Positions 18,056 to 27,474 of a DNA stretch of 56,871 bases are shown one piece after another. The stretch spans positions 1-56,871 of the forward strand of contig JAUZPL010000022.1 of the NCBI GenBank assembly GCA_030705955.1. Reading direction: 5' to 3'. This DNA comes from Bacillota bacterium. GTDB taxonomy: Bacteria; Bacillota; Bacilli; Bacillales; Cytobacillaceae. The notes beneath the pieces are model-generated. The model did no database searches, was not told the origin of the DNA, and was given only the letters and a program-made list of their open reading frames with translations. The position numbers and the translations under genes are program-made. Position 1 is the first letter of the stretch; every line of letters begins with the position of its first letter.

Positions 18056-19843
18056 TTAAAGAGTCGAAAATTCAGTTACAAGCTGATTAAAGCGCTTTAA
18101 AGCATTTTCAATTGGCACAGGTGTGGTCAAATCTACTCCTGTTTTCTTTAACAATTCAAGCGGGTAATCCGAGCTTCCGCTTTTTAAGAAATCAAGATAG
18201 GCTTTTAGTGTATCAAGACCACCTTTCAAAAGGTTTTCAGCAATGTGGATCGCGGAAGCAAATCCAGTAGCATATTTGTACACATAAAAAGGTTTATAAA
18301 AATGTGGTATCCTTGACCATCCGTATTTTACTTCGTCATCAAAAATGATTTCATCCCCGTTATATTCTCTAAACAATGATTCGTATGTTTGATTAAATGA
18401 TTCAACATTAAGCGGTTTTCCCTTTTCAGCCATTTCATGAGTTAATTTTTCAAATTCGGCAAACATAACTTGAGTAAAAAAGGTTCCTCTAAATTGATCA
18501 ATAAAATGATTCAATAAATTTTTTCTTACTTTTTCATCTGTTTCCTTCTTTAACAGATAATGAATCAAAAGAACTTCATTAACGGTTGACGCCACTTCAG
18601 CAACAAATATACTATATCCTGCTGATATTCTTGGCTGATTTTTACTGGAATACCATGAATGCATTGCATGACCAAATTCATGAATCATCGTAAACATACT
18701 ATCTAAATCATCATGTTGATTTAGTAGAACAAATGGATGAACGTCATAAACACCCAAATTATAAGCACCTGAACGCTTTCCAGGTGTTTCTCGAACATCG
18801 ATATATCGTGAATCCTTAAAAGTTTTTAGCGTTTGAACATATTCCTCCCCTAGAGGAGCTAATGCCTTGAAAATAGTTTCAAATGCTTCATCATATGATA
18901 TTTCCATATTCACTCCATCCACCAATGGGGCATTTAAATCATATTGATGAAGTTCATCTAAACCTAGTTTTTCTTTTCTTAATGTAGTATAACGATGAAG
19001 CGGTTCAATATGTTCCTTTGTCGTTGAAATTAGATTTTCATAGACTTCTGTAGGCACCCTATCTCCAAACAGCCCTTTTTCAAGTGCAGAAGGATAATTT
19101 CTCAAACGTCCAATGGTTACATTCGTTTTAATATTGGCGGAAAGTGTTGAGGCAATTGAATTTTTAAGTTGAAGATATGGTTGATAATAGGCTTTATATG
19201 CATCTTTCCGTTTGTTCCTATCTTCATCCTCAATTAACTTAGAATACATCCCTCTCGTTAATTCAACTTTCATCCCCTCTTCATTTGTCACTTCACCAAA
19301 TTTAATATCTGCATTATTCATCATATTAAAGGTATTACTTGGGGCAGACAGGGCTTCCCCTAAATGTGATAAGATTTCTTCCTTTTCCTTTGTCAAAATA
19401 TGTACCTTATAACGAAGAGATTCAAATAAATCCTTTTCAAAATAGTTCAAACGAGGTTCCTGCTTTATGTATTCCCTTAAAGTAACTTCCTCTAAACTTA
19501 GTAAAAAAGGCATAAAAAAGGAGGAAGCAGCACTCATTTTAACACCGAGCTGTTTTGCACGGTCTTGAAGTGACTGTGCTAAAGAATCTCTTGTATCTAA
19601 GTCTAATTGCAACATTCCGTATACATATACAAGATTGAAGCGACTAGAGATTTCTTCCCTTTCCGATAAATATTGATAGAGCTCGGTTCCATCATGGATT
19701 TCCCCATCATACTTTTTTAATCTTTCAGTGCCCTCTTCAATATAACGATAATCCTCTTCCCAATCTTTTATGGTTGGAAAAATATCTTCATTTCTCCATT
19801 TCTCTTTTTCGGGTACATCAGATCTTGATTGGTAAATTTTCAT
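18056..19843 (-). CDS. pepF: Oligoendopeptidase F
   Basis: A 595-residue M3B zinc metallopeptidase that cleaves medium-length peptides in the cytosol. The zinc motif HEFGH is at 388-392, followed by a third ligand Glu in ISAGYSIFVAEVAS. No signal peptide is seen. The length fits the PepF family. An AAAGGAGGG site precedes the ATG. It is monocistronic. Confidence 0.93.
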   Translation of the reverse strand: MKIYQSRSDVPEKEKWRNEDIFPTIKDWEEDYRYIEEGTERLKKYDGEIHDGTELYQYLSEREEISSRFNLVYVYGMLQLDLDTRDSLAQSLQDRAKQLGVKMSAASSFFMPFLLSLEEVTLREYIKQEPRLNYFEKDLFESLRYKVHILTKEKEEILSHLGEALSAPSNTFNMMNNADIKFGEVTNEEGMKVELTRGMYSKLIEDEDRNKRKDAYKAYYQPYLQLKNSIASTLSANIKTNVTIGRLRNYPSALEKGLFGDRVPTEVYENLISTTKEHIEPLHRYTTLRKEKLGLDELHQYDLNAPLVDGVNMEISYDEAFETIFKALAPLGEEYVQTLKTFKDSRYIDVRETPGKRSGAYNLGVYDVHPFVLLNQHDDLDSMFTMIHEFGHAMHSWYSSKNQPRISAGYSIFVAEVASTVNEVLLIHYLLKKETDEKVRKNLLNHFIDQFRGTFFTQVMFAEFEKLTHEMAEKGKPLNVESFNQTYESLFREYNGDEIIFDDEVKYGWSRIPHFYKPFYVYKYATGFASAIHIAENLLKGGLDTLKAYLDFLKSGSSDYPLELLKKTGVDLTTPVPIENALKRFNQLVTEFSTL

Positions 19844-19937
19844 TAAATACCCTCCTTTTTAATCTTTTTTTATTTACATATCTTAATAATAGCCTTTCAC
19901 TCATTATAATGCTTTGATAAACAATCATACTTATAAA

Positions 19938-19968
19938 AAAATGAAAAAGAACCACTTGGCTCTTCTTC
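19938..19968 (-). terminator. Terminator of the cyd operon
   Basis: Read leftward, GAAGAAGAGCC pairs with GGTTCTTTTTC around AAGT, followed by ATTTTTTTATAAG. It directly follows the cydS-like stop. Confidence 0.65.
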
Positions 19969-20071
19969 ATTTTTTCACAGCATCATCTTTTAATGCAAAC
20001 CAGAAAGCAGCGATTATTCCAACTGCTACAAAAATAAATGGAGCATAAAAAATTAGAAAAGTACTAAGCAT
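19967..20071 (-). CDS. cydS: CydS-like small subunit of cytochrome bd oxidase
   Basis: A 34-residue peptide with one membrane helix. It begins MLSTFLIFYAP and ends with a short charged tail (LKDDAVKK). It lies 12 bases after cydB with an AGGAGG site 8 bases upstream. It strongly resembles my memory of CydS from the Geobacillus bd oxidase (a FLIMYAP start, an AAFW segment and a LKD tail), which binds in CydA and stabilises the haem core. The resemblance and the position as last gene of cydAB make it very likely real despite its size. Confidence 0.85.
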   Translation of the reverse strand: MLSTFLIFYAPFIFVAVGIIAAFWFALKDDAVKK

Positions 20072-20083
20072 TCTCCTTTCCTC

Positions 20084-21109
20084 CTATGCATGGTTGTTTC
20101 TTTTTCCCTGGATGTATTCCTTGTTGAACAAAAACAATCTAAGAAGCAGATATAAGGCTGGGACTAGTAAACAAAGACCTGCAATAAATGCAATCACAAG
20201 AGCTGTAGCCATCGCTTTGTTTGTAAAACTATCATATAAAGTAAGGTATGGATACATTAAATAAGGATAGTGTGATACCCCGTACGCCAAAAAAGCAAAT
20301 GAAAATTGCCCAATCAACAGAGAAAAGGCGATTCCATATGAGCGGCGTTTCCATAATAAATAGACAGTACCTAAAAAGAAAATAATCGATAATGCAAACA
20401 TCCACCAAAGATCAAGTAAACGATTGAAATGGATAGGATTATGCTTTCTCATTTCAAAAATAATTCCTGCGGCAGTTAAGATGGCTGGTCCAGCCCAAAT
20501 AAGAGCATACTTTCTAAGCAAATTTGTTGCACTTTCATCCTTTGCACTGTGGGCATACCATGTAAGGAATACAGCAGAAATGTATAACACTGCTGTAAGA
20601 CTAAGTAATACAATGCTCCATGATAAAGGGCTTGTAAATAAGGTCCAATAATTAAGAAAAGGACCTCTTCTCTCTATTTTAACGAACCCACCTTCTGATA
20701 TGGTTAGTACAATGGATAATGAGGCTGGGATCAATAATCCAGTCAAACCATACAACATAACATATCCTTTATGCTTTAATCCTCCATAGGTGGTAAAGGC
20801 ATAATATGCTCCTCGTATAGCTAGTAAAACAATCGCAATACTTGCAGGAACAAGTAAAGTTGAACCGTAATAGTAGGCAGTTTTTGGGAAAAATCCGACC
20901 ATTCCCACAAAGAAAAATACTAAAAAGACATTCGTAACCTCCCAAACTGGAGAAAGATAGCGTTGGATAATCTTCGTCAAAATATGATCCTTCCCTGTGA
21001 CAGTACTCACCGCATTAAAAAAACCCGCTCCGAAGTCAATAGAAGCAATAATGATATATCCAAATAGAAATACCCCTAAAACAGTAATACCCAATATTTC
21101 CATTGTCAT
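20084..21109 (-). CDS. cydB: Cytochrome bd ubiquinol oxidase subunit II
   Basis: A 341-residue membrane protein with about eight or nine helices. It starts MTMEILGITVLGVFLFGY with IDFGAG at the end of the first helix, as CydB does. It pairs with CydA in the high-affinity oxidase that reduces oxygen to water using menaquinol. The frame is open to 21238, but that part lies inside cydA. The ATG at 21109 overlaps the cydA stop as ATGA, so translation is coupled. ATG 21103 is an alternative. Confidence 0.92.
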   Translation of the reverse strand: MTMEILGITVLGVFLFGYIIIASIDFGAGFFNAVSTVTGKDHILTKIIQRYLSPVWEVTNVFLVFFFVGMVGFFPKTAYYYGSTLLVPASIAIVLLAIRGAYYAFTTYGGLKHKGYVMLYGLTGLLIPASLSIVLTISEGGFVKIERRGPFLNYWTLFTSPLSWSIVLLSLTAVLYISAVFLTWYAHSAKDESATNLLRKYALIWAGPAILTAAGIIFEMRKHNPIHFNRLLDLWWMFALSIIFFLGTVYLLWKRRSYGIAFSLLIGQFSFAFLAYGVSHYPYLMYPYLTLYDSFTNKAMATALVIAFIAGLCLLVPALYLLLRLFLFNKEYIQGKRNNHA

Positions 21110-22452
21110 ACGCCTGCACCAGCTTTCACAGCTGCCCGGTCTTGAAGTTCTTTTTCCACTGAATTTTTTTGGAACATCCTTTTTAATACTACAACACTGC
21201 CTACCCCAAGGACAAAATATAACCCGGCAAACAGCCAAAGCATTGTATCCACATGATTACTTGCAGTGGCAGCATCCTTTGTTCTTAGAATCCCCCTTAG
21301 AATCCAAGGCTGACGTCCAACTTCATCAAGCCACCACCCCGTTTCTATTGCAAGGACGGAGAGTGGTCCTCCTAAAACTGTTATCCATCTAAACCATTTT
21401 GTTTTGATTAAACCCCATCCTCGTAAAACTCCAATCACATGACCCAATGATAAAATAGTTAATAAAATTCCAATAGTTACCATTGAGTCGAATAAATAAT
21501 GTATATAAAGCGGTGGAATATCATCTTTTGGAAAACGATCTAAGCCTGTTACTTCTGAATTAAAACTGTCATGTGCTAAAAAACTGAGTGCATCAGGAAT
21601 TTTTATGGCATGCTTTACTTGGCCATTTTCAAGAACCCCATATACAAGCAATGGAGCACCCCTTTCTGTATCAAAGTGCCACTCAGCCGCTGCTAATTTC
21701 TCTGGCTGGTATTCTGCCAAATATTTACCCGAAAAATCTCCAATCAGAGCTGTCATAATGGAAAAGATGAAACCAAGCTTTAGTGTTAAAAATAATGCCT
21801 TTTTATGATATATGTGTTCAGTACCATGTAATAAACGGAAAGCACCAATCGAAGCTAAAACAAAGGCAGATGTCATATAGGCTGACATAAGAACATGTGA
21901 AACCTTTGTAGGCATTGCTGGATTAAACATTGCTTTAACAGGATTCACATTTACAAGCTGCCCATGAACTATATCAAATCCTTGAGGTGCATTCATAAAG
22001 GCATTTACGATCGTAATAAATATAGCGGAACAAGATGCTCCAACTGCAACGGGAATAAGCAAAAGTAAATGTCTTTTTTGGTTCTTAAACCGATCCCATG
22101 TATAAAGATAAATGCCCAAAAAAATGGCTTCAAAGAAAAAAGCGAATGTTTCCATAAACAACGGAAGAGCAATAACATTCCCTGCCAGCTGCATAAAATG
22201 TGGCCATAATAAGGAAAGCTGCAAACCAATTGCTGTACCTGTAACCACCCCAACGGACACAGTAATAACAAACCCTCTAGCCCATCTTCTGGCTAATAAT
22301 ATGTAATGATCATCCTTTTTCTTAATCCCTACCCATTGGGCAATCATAATCATGAGTGGAATTCCTACACCTATCGTTGCATAAATAATATGGAAAGATA
22401 AAGTTAATTCAGTCAGACCTCTACTGAATAAAACTGTTTGATATTCGCTCAC
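21106..22452 (-). CDS. cydA: Cytochrome bd ubiquinol oxidase subunit I
   Basis: A 448-residue CydA with nine predicted membrane helices. The N-terminal helix carries a His (LSFHIIYATIGVG) that is a haem ligand in the family. GTAIGLQLSLLWP and METFAFFFEAIFLGIYLYTWDR are conserved core segments. The periplasmic quinol loop is short, the Firmicutes type. It is the first gene of cydA-cydB-cydS. The oxidase suits low oxygen, in keeping with nitrate reductase elsewhere in the window. Confidence 0.95.
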   Translation of the reverse strand: MSEYQTVLFSRGLTELTLSFHIIYATIGVGIPLMIMIAQWVGIKKKDDHYILLARRWARGFVITVSVGVVTGTAIGLQLSLLWPHFMQLAGNVIALPLFMETFAFFFEAIFLGIYLYTWDRFKNQKRHLLLLIPVAVGASCSAIFITIVNAFMNAPQGFDIVHGQLVNVNPVKAMFNPAMPTKVSHVLMSAYMTSAFVLASIGAFRLLHGTEHIYHKKALFLTLKLGFIFSIMTALIGDFSGKYLAEYQPEKLAAAEWHFDTERGAPLLVYGVLENGQVKHAIKIPDALSFLAHDSFNSEVTGLDRFPKDDIPPLYIHYLFDSMVTIGILLTILSLGHVIGVLRGWGLIKTKWFRWITVLGGPLSVLAIETGWWLDEVGRQPWILRGILRTKDAATASNHVDTMLWLFAGLYFVLGVGSVVVLKRMFQKNSVEKELQDRAAVKAGAGV

Positions 22453-22495
22453 TTTAACTCCACCACCCTTTAAAATTGTACTTCCCGGGAATCAT

Positions 22496-24220
22496 TCAAT
22501 ACATTGTCCCACTTCCACGTAAATCAATGTGGGTATGTACTAGAATGTCGATCTCTGGGTATAACCGTTTCCAGTTCTCTCGTACCCTTTTAGTGACTCC
22601 ATTTTTGGCCTCATATTTTAACCCAAGGCCAAATGGATCAACTCCCATTCTTTGCAAATGTTTAAAAAAAGCTTCTCCCTGCTTATTCATAAAGTGTTCT
22701 GCAATATTGGCATATTCCTTCAAATCACGACTGGATCGAAATTTCTTTTGTGCTTCTTCTATGGTCCCTATGACCTTGACATTCACCTCCACATATGGTT
22801 TTTTCCCTTTCAGATATTTAATTTTCATTTTAGACTTCAGCTTATCAACAAAAATAAAAAAGTTTGCATGTTTTGTAGCCACACTAATATGACCTCTCCT
22901 TGGTGTATTTTCCAATTCATTTAATATTCTAGTCTCGTCCCTATTTAATTCTCCTTTGTATGTAGTACCCTTCATAATGGCGCATGTATCAATCTTGTAT
23001 GTATCCTTTAAGGGTTCTATAACAGGCAAAAAAGCATCAATTCCGTCTTCGTATAACCTCATAAAATAATCATTTAAAATTTCGGTTATGACATATGGAG
23101 AGGTATTTACCGATTCGTCAAAAGCTAAAACTAGTGCATTACTAGGCAAACGTTCCGATTTTGCTTTTATCTTAAGCACCGCTTTCGCCGATGGCTTTCC
23201 CACTCCCAAAAAAGAAATCCCTTGGATGTCTCTTCTTCTCATAAACCAATCAAGAAGAACTTTTTGATCTTCATTTAATATAGCCTTACTAAAAAGGATA
23301 ACTCTACAATGGCCAAAATCGAACTGTTTATCTACCTTTGACTCCATTACTCTGATGGCTTCATGAATGGAATCTGCTCTTTCGGTAAGTAATTGAAAAT
23401 TGGTCTTTCCCGGTTGAATTTGTGCAGATGGTATGTCCAGCTTTAACGTAACACTATATGGCTTTTTTTCATTGGAAGACTTGTCTACACCTGATCTGCT
23501 TCCTGCAATGGTCATTGCCAATTGTGACCATACAATTTCTGGTTTAAAGGAAGAAATTGCAATATAGGATGCAGGTAGTGTCAAGGTTACCATGATATCA
23601 ATGTAGCGGAGTACCACCAATAAATTTTTTATCCAATATGCCTGGTATAAATCATCCATAGCAGAAATAAAATCAAAAAATACAGTTGGTGCAATGAGAG
23701 AAAATGGAGTACCATTGATTAAAATGGCTATTTTACCCTGAGAAATGTTTAAAACGATATGGTCTGGCCGTTCCGTAATCATCATTGTTGGAAATAAGTT
23801 AAACTTCCCTTTTGTTAGTGCATTTTGAAGCTGGCCACCTGCTTGAATCATATCTTCCTCAATCTCAGATAATCTTGTTTTTAACTCTGCCAGAACATCC
23901 TCTTGGACATAATCAGTGCCATATAATAGGACTATATCTGTCTTTGAAGGGGTCCCTACTTTTTGTTTTTCCATCACTAAATTTTTTGAAGGATACCTTC
24001 TTCGAATAAGAGTAATATTAGTCGCTAAATCTTCACATAAGCCCATTTGAGGACCCTGAACTGACATTTCAACTGTAGTTTCCCTTGGTTCACTATTTAA
24101 TTCGGTTATTACTTTTATGGCTAAAACTCTTTCTGGTAAAAAAATAATTATATTTCCATTGAAAAGTAATTCATCAAGATCATCTTTACCCTGTAAAGTC
24201 TTACAATTAGGCAGAGACAT
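22496..24220 (-). pseudogene. gerAA-gerAC hybrid (decayed germination receptor)
   Basis: A 574-codon frame joining two different subunits of a GerA-type spore germinant receptor. Residues 1-~244 match the GerAA family (VQGPQMGLCEDLATNITLIRRR, KTDIVLLYGTD, then the start of the membrane domain to SYIAISSFKPE and TIAGSRSGV). From ~246 (DKSSNEKKPYSVTLKL) to the end it matches GerAC, including the C-terminal IDILVHTHIDLRGSGTMY. Missing are most GerAA membrane helices, all of GerAB, and the GerAC lipoprotein signal. The natural GerAA N-terminus lies in another frame just upstream (24148-24468). A functional receptor subunit is unlikely, though the frame is open and could be expressed. Confidence 0.85.
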
Positions 24221-24468
24221 AAGGTGAAGAGCATATTTTTTTCCGTATCACATAAAAGGAAAGGCTTAATAATATCTTCCTTGATTTTTTTTTCATCACA
24301 TATATGTTGGAGATAGACTAGCGTAATTTCGTCATTATAATAGTCAAAGCTTTTTACCATGAAGTCATTATTATTTTTAAACTGTTCTTTTAAGGTGTTT
24401 AAAATTTTATCGTAATATCGCATTTCCTTCACACCTTTAACATGATATTCTATTGTATTTTTTACCAA
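24148..24468 (-). pseudogene. Frameshifted N-terminus of gerAA
   Basis: The first ~60 codons encode the N-terminal piece of a GerAA protein (LKEQFKNNNDFMVKSF, then ITLVYLQHICDEKKIKEDIIKPF). ATG 24423 with a GAAGG site is the likely start. After DTEKN the frame goes wrong at a run of seven A (minus strand, 24242-24236). One extra A would give EKKYALHLMSLPN and join the hybrid frame at 24220 exactly. So this and the 22496-24220 frame were one gene. Confidence 0.8.
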
Positions 24469-24500
24469 TATAGCTATTTTATTCTGTTATTTCATAAAAT

Positions 24501-24539
24501 AAGAATGGAGTTAACCATTGAGATGTTAACTCCATTCTT
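24501..24539 (-). terminator. Terminator-like perfect hairpin
   Basis: A 15-base arm at 24501-24515 pairs perfectly with 24525-24539. Read leftward it is followed by TTATTTTATG. It ends the 493-residue unknown gene. Confidence 0.65.
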
Positions 24540-24570
24540 ATTATGGATTAAAACTATTGGGGTAATGAAC

Positions 24571-26052
24571 TTACTCTTTTTTTATAATAGTTGATGACAA
24601 AACAGTTTCTTTTACCCAGTTTTTCCTGTTTCTCAGATCCAATATCCAATGGTATATTCCTTGAATACCTAAAATAAGAGATACTCCAAGTCCACTAATT
24701 GCAAGGAACAAAGCAAAATATTCTATGGGATTATAGGTGAAAATATGTCCCCATTTAATTTTTCCAGCGAAATCACTTGTAACAAGACTCATACCAAACA
24801 TTTCTCCAATAACCGAATAAAGGGTCAAAATTAAGAGTAACAAACTATCCTTTTTTGAATTTACATTTTCCTGGTATTTAAAAAGACCTTCAACGTTTTG
24901 TCTAGCAATTTTATGTAAAAGCTCAATACTGAAAGCTTTACGTAAGTGGAAAAAGATATCTTGGCTTTGTGATTCGGACACTAATTCTAACGAAAAATAA
25001 TTAGCGGTAAAGGAATTTATGGAATAAAGTAATCTTTCCATTTCCTTAGTATCACGCTGGATATTTAATTCAGCATATGTATAAGCAAGCTTTAATAAGA
25101 CAATTTTATGAAAAAGGTTTAAGATGAGGCTATAATAAAATTCGCCGTACATTTGACCGGCAATCTGTAATACTTTTTCGGAGTCCTCGTTCGTTAAACA
25201 AGTAAACATATGTTCTTCCATGACAAAATACCGGTTTGGAGCCCAACGAAGATATCCTTTCCTATTTAAGAAGTCTTGAATATACTCGAAATTATTGGCA
25301 CTAATAAAAGGTTTTCCTTCTTTGGTTAGACCACAAAGTCCTGAAGCCCTGTATACATCCACAAAATCAATATCTTCATTCTGCTTTAAAACAATCAATG
25401 TCTGTACGTACATTCTTTGATCTTCAAAATAGGGAAAGGTTTGGAAGTAGGAACCCTTTTCCTTTTTTTCTTCAAAATAATATGCAAGTCCATCAAATAA
25501 AAATTCAAACACAAACTTTTCAACTTGATAGAATATCCTTCCACCACAGTCAATTTGTAAATCTTTTTCTCTTTCTCTTAAAGGCTCAAGTGTTCGAAAG
25601 CAGGCTGCAAACTCTAGGGCAACAGATAACGGCAAATCTTTTGTATCTTGCAGTTCAGTTCGAATGGTAATAAATCCCAATTCATATGGACAAAGTGTTA
25701 CATCAATCGAATGAATTTGGAATGGAATATTTACAAGCTCAGATGTTAATTTAGCTTTAAGGTTTAAAGCTTTTGAAAAACGTTGAATTCCTTTTTGGTG
25801 CTCTGAATGTGGAAACAAAATCTGATTTGTAAAAGCTAGAAAATATGCTTCCATTTCACGGTGTGAAACATGAAATCTCCCATAATACAGATTTTCGTCC
25901 TCAAGATGATCTAACCTAAAAGGTTTAAAATGCTGATTTTTTAAAAAAGGAAACATAGTAATTTCACACCCTTTTTTAAAAGAAAAAGGGAAGATAAATT
26001 GGAATTCAGCTAGAGAAGTTTCTTTTTCCTGTATTTCACTGAGTTTTTGCAT
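24571..26052 (-). CDS. Unknown 493-residue protein with C-terminal membrane hairpin
   Basis: I do not recognise this family. About 395 soluble residues rich in aromatic and charged amino acids are followed by two membrane segments (~404-424 and ~443-466) and a basic tail. The topology, a large N-terminal cytosolic domain and two C-terminal helices, recalls CorA-like transporters, but I see no GMN signature at the end of the first helix. ATG 26052 has AAAGGA 11 bases upstream; an internal ATG with GGGTG before it (residue 33) is an alternative. It has its own terminator and lies between the germination locus and an acyl-CoA dehydrogenase-like gene. Confidence 0.7.
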   Translation of the reverse strand: MQKLSEIQEKETSLAEFQFIFPFSFKKGCEITMFPFLKNQHFKPFRLDHLEDENLYYGRFHVSHREMEAYFLAFTNQILFPHSEHQKGIQRFSKALNLKAKLTSELVNIPFQIHSIDVTLCPYELGFITIRTELQDTKDLPLSVALEFAACFRTLEPLREREKDLQIDCGGRIFYQVEKFVFEFLFDGLAYYFEEKKEKGSYFQTFPYFEDQRMYVQTLIVLKQNEDIDFVDVYRASGLCGLTKEGKPFISANNFEYIQDFLNRKGYLRWAPNRYFVMEEHMFTCLTNEDSEKVLQIAGQMYGEFYYSLILNLFHKIVLLKLAYTYAELNIQRDTKEMERLLYSINSFTANYFSLELVSESQSQDIFFHLRKAFSIELLHKIARQNVEGLFKYQENVNSKKDSLLLLILTLYSVIGEMFGMSLVTSDFAGKIKWGHIFTYNPIEYFALFLAISGLGVSLILGIQGIYHWILDLRNRKNWVKETVLSSTIIKKE

Positions 26053-26191
26053 CTGTCAAAATTCCTTTCAAACCTATCTAAAGACAAGATACCCAAACAC
26101 TTTCATAGTAATACACAGCAAAATAATTTCGTCCAAACAGTACTTTCCCCATTAAATCAGGCTGTTTTCTAAAAAGAATTCTCCACATACT

Positions 26192-27337
26192 TTACCGAAA
26201 AGCTTCCTTTGCTAGATTTATAACGGTCATATCATCCATCGGCGGATTATGAAGACCAGCGCGTACATCACGATAGTATCGCTGAAGTGGAGTAGAACGC
26301 TGTAAGCTTCTTGCACCAACAATCCTCATCGCTTTATCTACAACTGAAATTGCCGTATTGGTTACTACAGATTTAACGGCTGCCAATTCCCCTTGCATTT
26401 CTTCCCTATTTTGCCCATGATCCCATTTTTCTGCAACGGCATACATAAAATGCCGTGCGCTCATCAATTCAAGCTCCATCTCGCCAACCAATCTTTGTAC
26501 ATTGGGTAGATCCTTAATCGCGCCAGATATACTATTAGGGGAATAGGAGGCAGCAAATTCTACAGCATAATCTCTTGCTGCAAGTGCTATACCCATATAA
26601 CAGGCGGGAATATGAAGAAGCCAACCATTTGGTTTAGCATTCTTTTCTATTGCAAAAATTTCGGCAAGTGATTCTGTTGGTAGCCTTACTTCACTTAAAA
26701 TCAAGTCATGACTGCCAGTCCCTCTCATCGCGATCATATCCCACGTTTCTTCAATTTTAACTCCTTCAAGTTTACTTGGCACAATAAAATTACCAATTTG
26801 ATCAGTTCCATTAATCGCTGCTTTTACGAAAAAATAATCCAATACTGGTGAGGCGGTTGTAAAGGTTTTATGTCCAGTCATTATCCATCCGTTTTCCACT
26901 TTTCTTGCTGTTGAATGAGGTTTTCCACCTCTTGTTGGGCTTCCTGTCTGTGGTTCAGTTGCTGCACTATTTATAAGTGCACCGTCCGCTACTTTATTCA
27001 TGATGTACGTAAGAGTTTTCTGATCCCAACTTTTTTTCTCCCATAAATCCATGACAATCCCGACATGCCAGCCTATGCAGAGGGCAGTCGATCCATCCCC
27101 TTTTGCAAGACGCTCTTGATAAAGGAGCATTTCATATAAAGATATTTCTTCACCACCAAAGACCTTGGGGAGTGTCCATTTTGTATAGCCAGCTTGTTTT
27201 AGTAGTTCAAAATGGTGTAGAGGAAACTCTCCTTTTTCATCAACTTCAGAGGCATTTTCCGAAAATTGATTAGCTAATTCTTCAATAATCTTGTATCGTT
27301 CCTGCTGTTTTTCAGTTTTTACAAATGATAAAGTCAT
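26192..27337 (-). CDS. Acyl-CoA dehydrogenase-family flavoprotein (YdbM-like)
   Basis: A 381-residue acyl-CoA dehydrogenase-fold protein: N-terminal helical domain, central beta domain (GALINSAATEPQTGSP, GWIMTGHKTFTTASPV, then WDMIAMRGTGSHDL) and C-terminal helical domain (MRIVGARSLQRSTPLQRYYRDVRAG). The length and C-terminus resemble B. subtilis YdbM. No catalytic Glu is obvious to me at the usual place. The C-terminal HNPPMDD is typical of the flavin monooxygenase/desulfurization branch, so oxygenase activity is possible. ATG 27337 has AAGGTG at a good distance; the GTG at 27346 overlaps that site. Confidence 0.85.
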   Translation of the reverse strand: MTLSFVKTEKQQERYKIIEELANQFSENASEVDEKGEFPLHHFELLKQAGYTKWTLPKVFGGEEISLYEMLLYQERLAKGDGSTALCIGWHVGIVMDLWEKKSWDQKTLTYIMNKVADGALINSAATEPQTGSPTRGGKPHSTARKVENGWIMTGHKTFTTASPVLDYFFVKAAINGTDQIGNFIVPSKLEGVKIEETWDMIAMRGTGSHDLILSEVRLPTESLAEIFAIEKNAKPNGWLLHIPACYMGIALAARDYAVEFAASYSPNSISGAIKDLPNVQRLVGEMELELMSARHFMYAVAEKWDHGQNREEMQGELAAVKSVVTNTAISVVDKAMRIVGARSLQRSTPLQRYYRDVRAGLHNPPMDDMTVINLAKEAFR

Positions 27338-27424
27338 CTTAAGCACACCTTTATTTTGTTTTAATTAAGAGTGTAATGGAAATTTAGGGAATATTCAAAG
27401 AAAACGCTGGCCATTTACACATAT

Positions 27425-27464
27425 AAAAAAAGGAAATGGTTAACGATTTCATTGACCATTTCCT
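27425..27464 (-). terminator. Terminator
   Basis: AGGAAATGGT at 27431-27440 pairs with ACCATTTCCT at 27455-27464, with a T run read leftward from 27430. It ends the 533-residue unknown gene. Confidence 0.75.
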
Positions 27465-27474
27465 TACGAAAAAC

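Noticed and set aside
20084-21238. Long CydB frame starting inside cydA
   Set aside because: The first 43 residues are an out-of-frame reading of the cydA end; the ATGA overlap at 21109 is the natural start.
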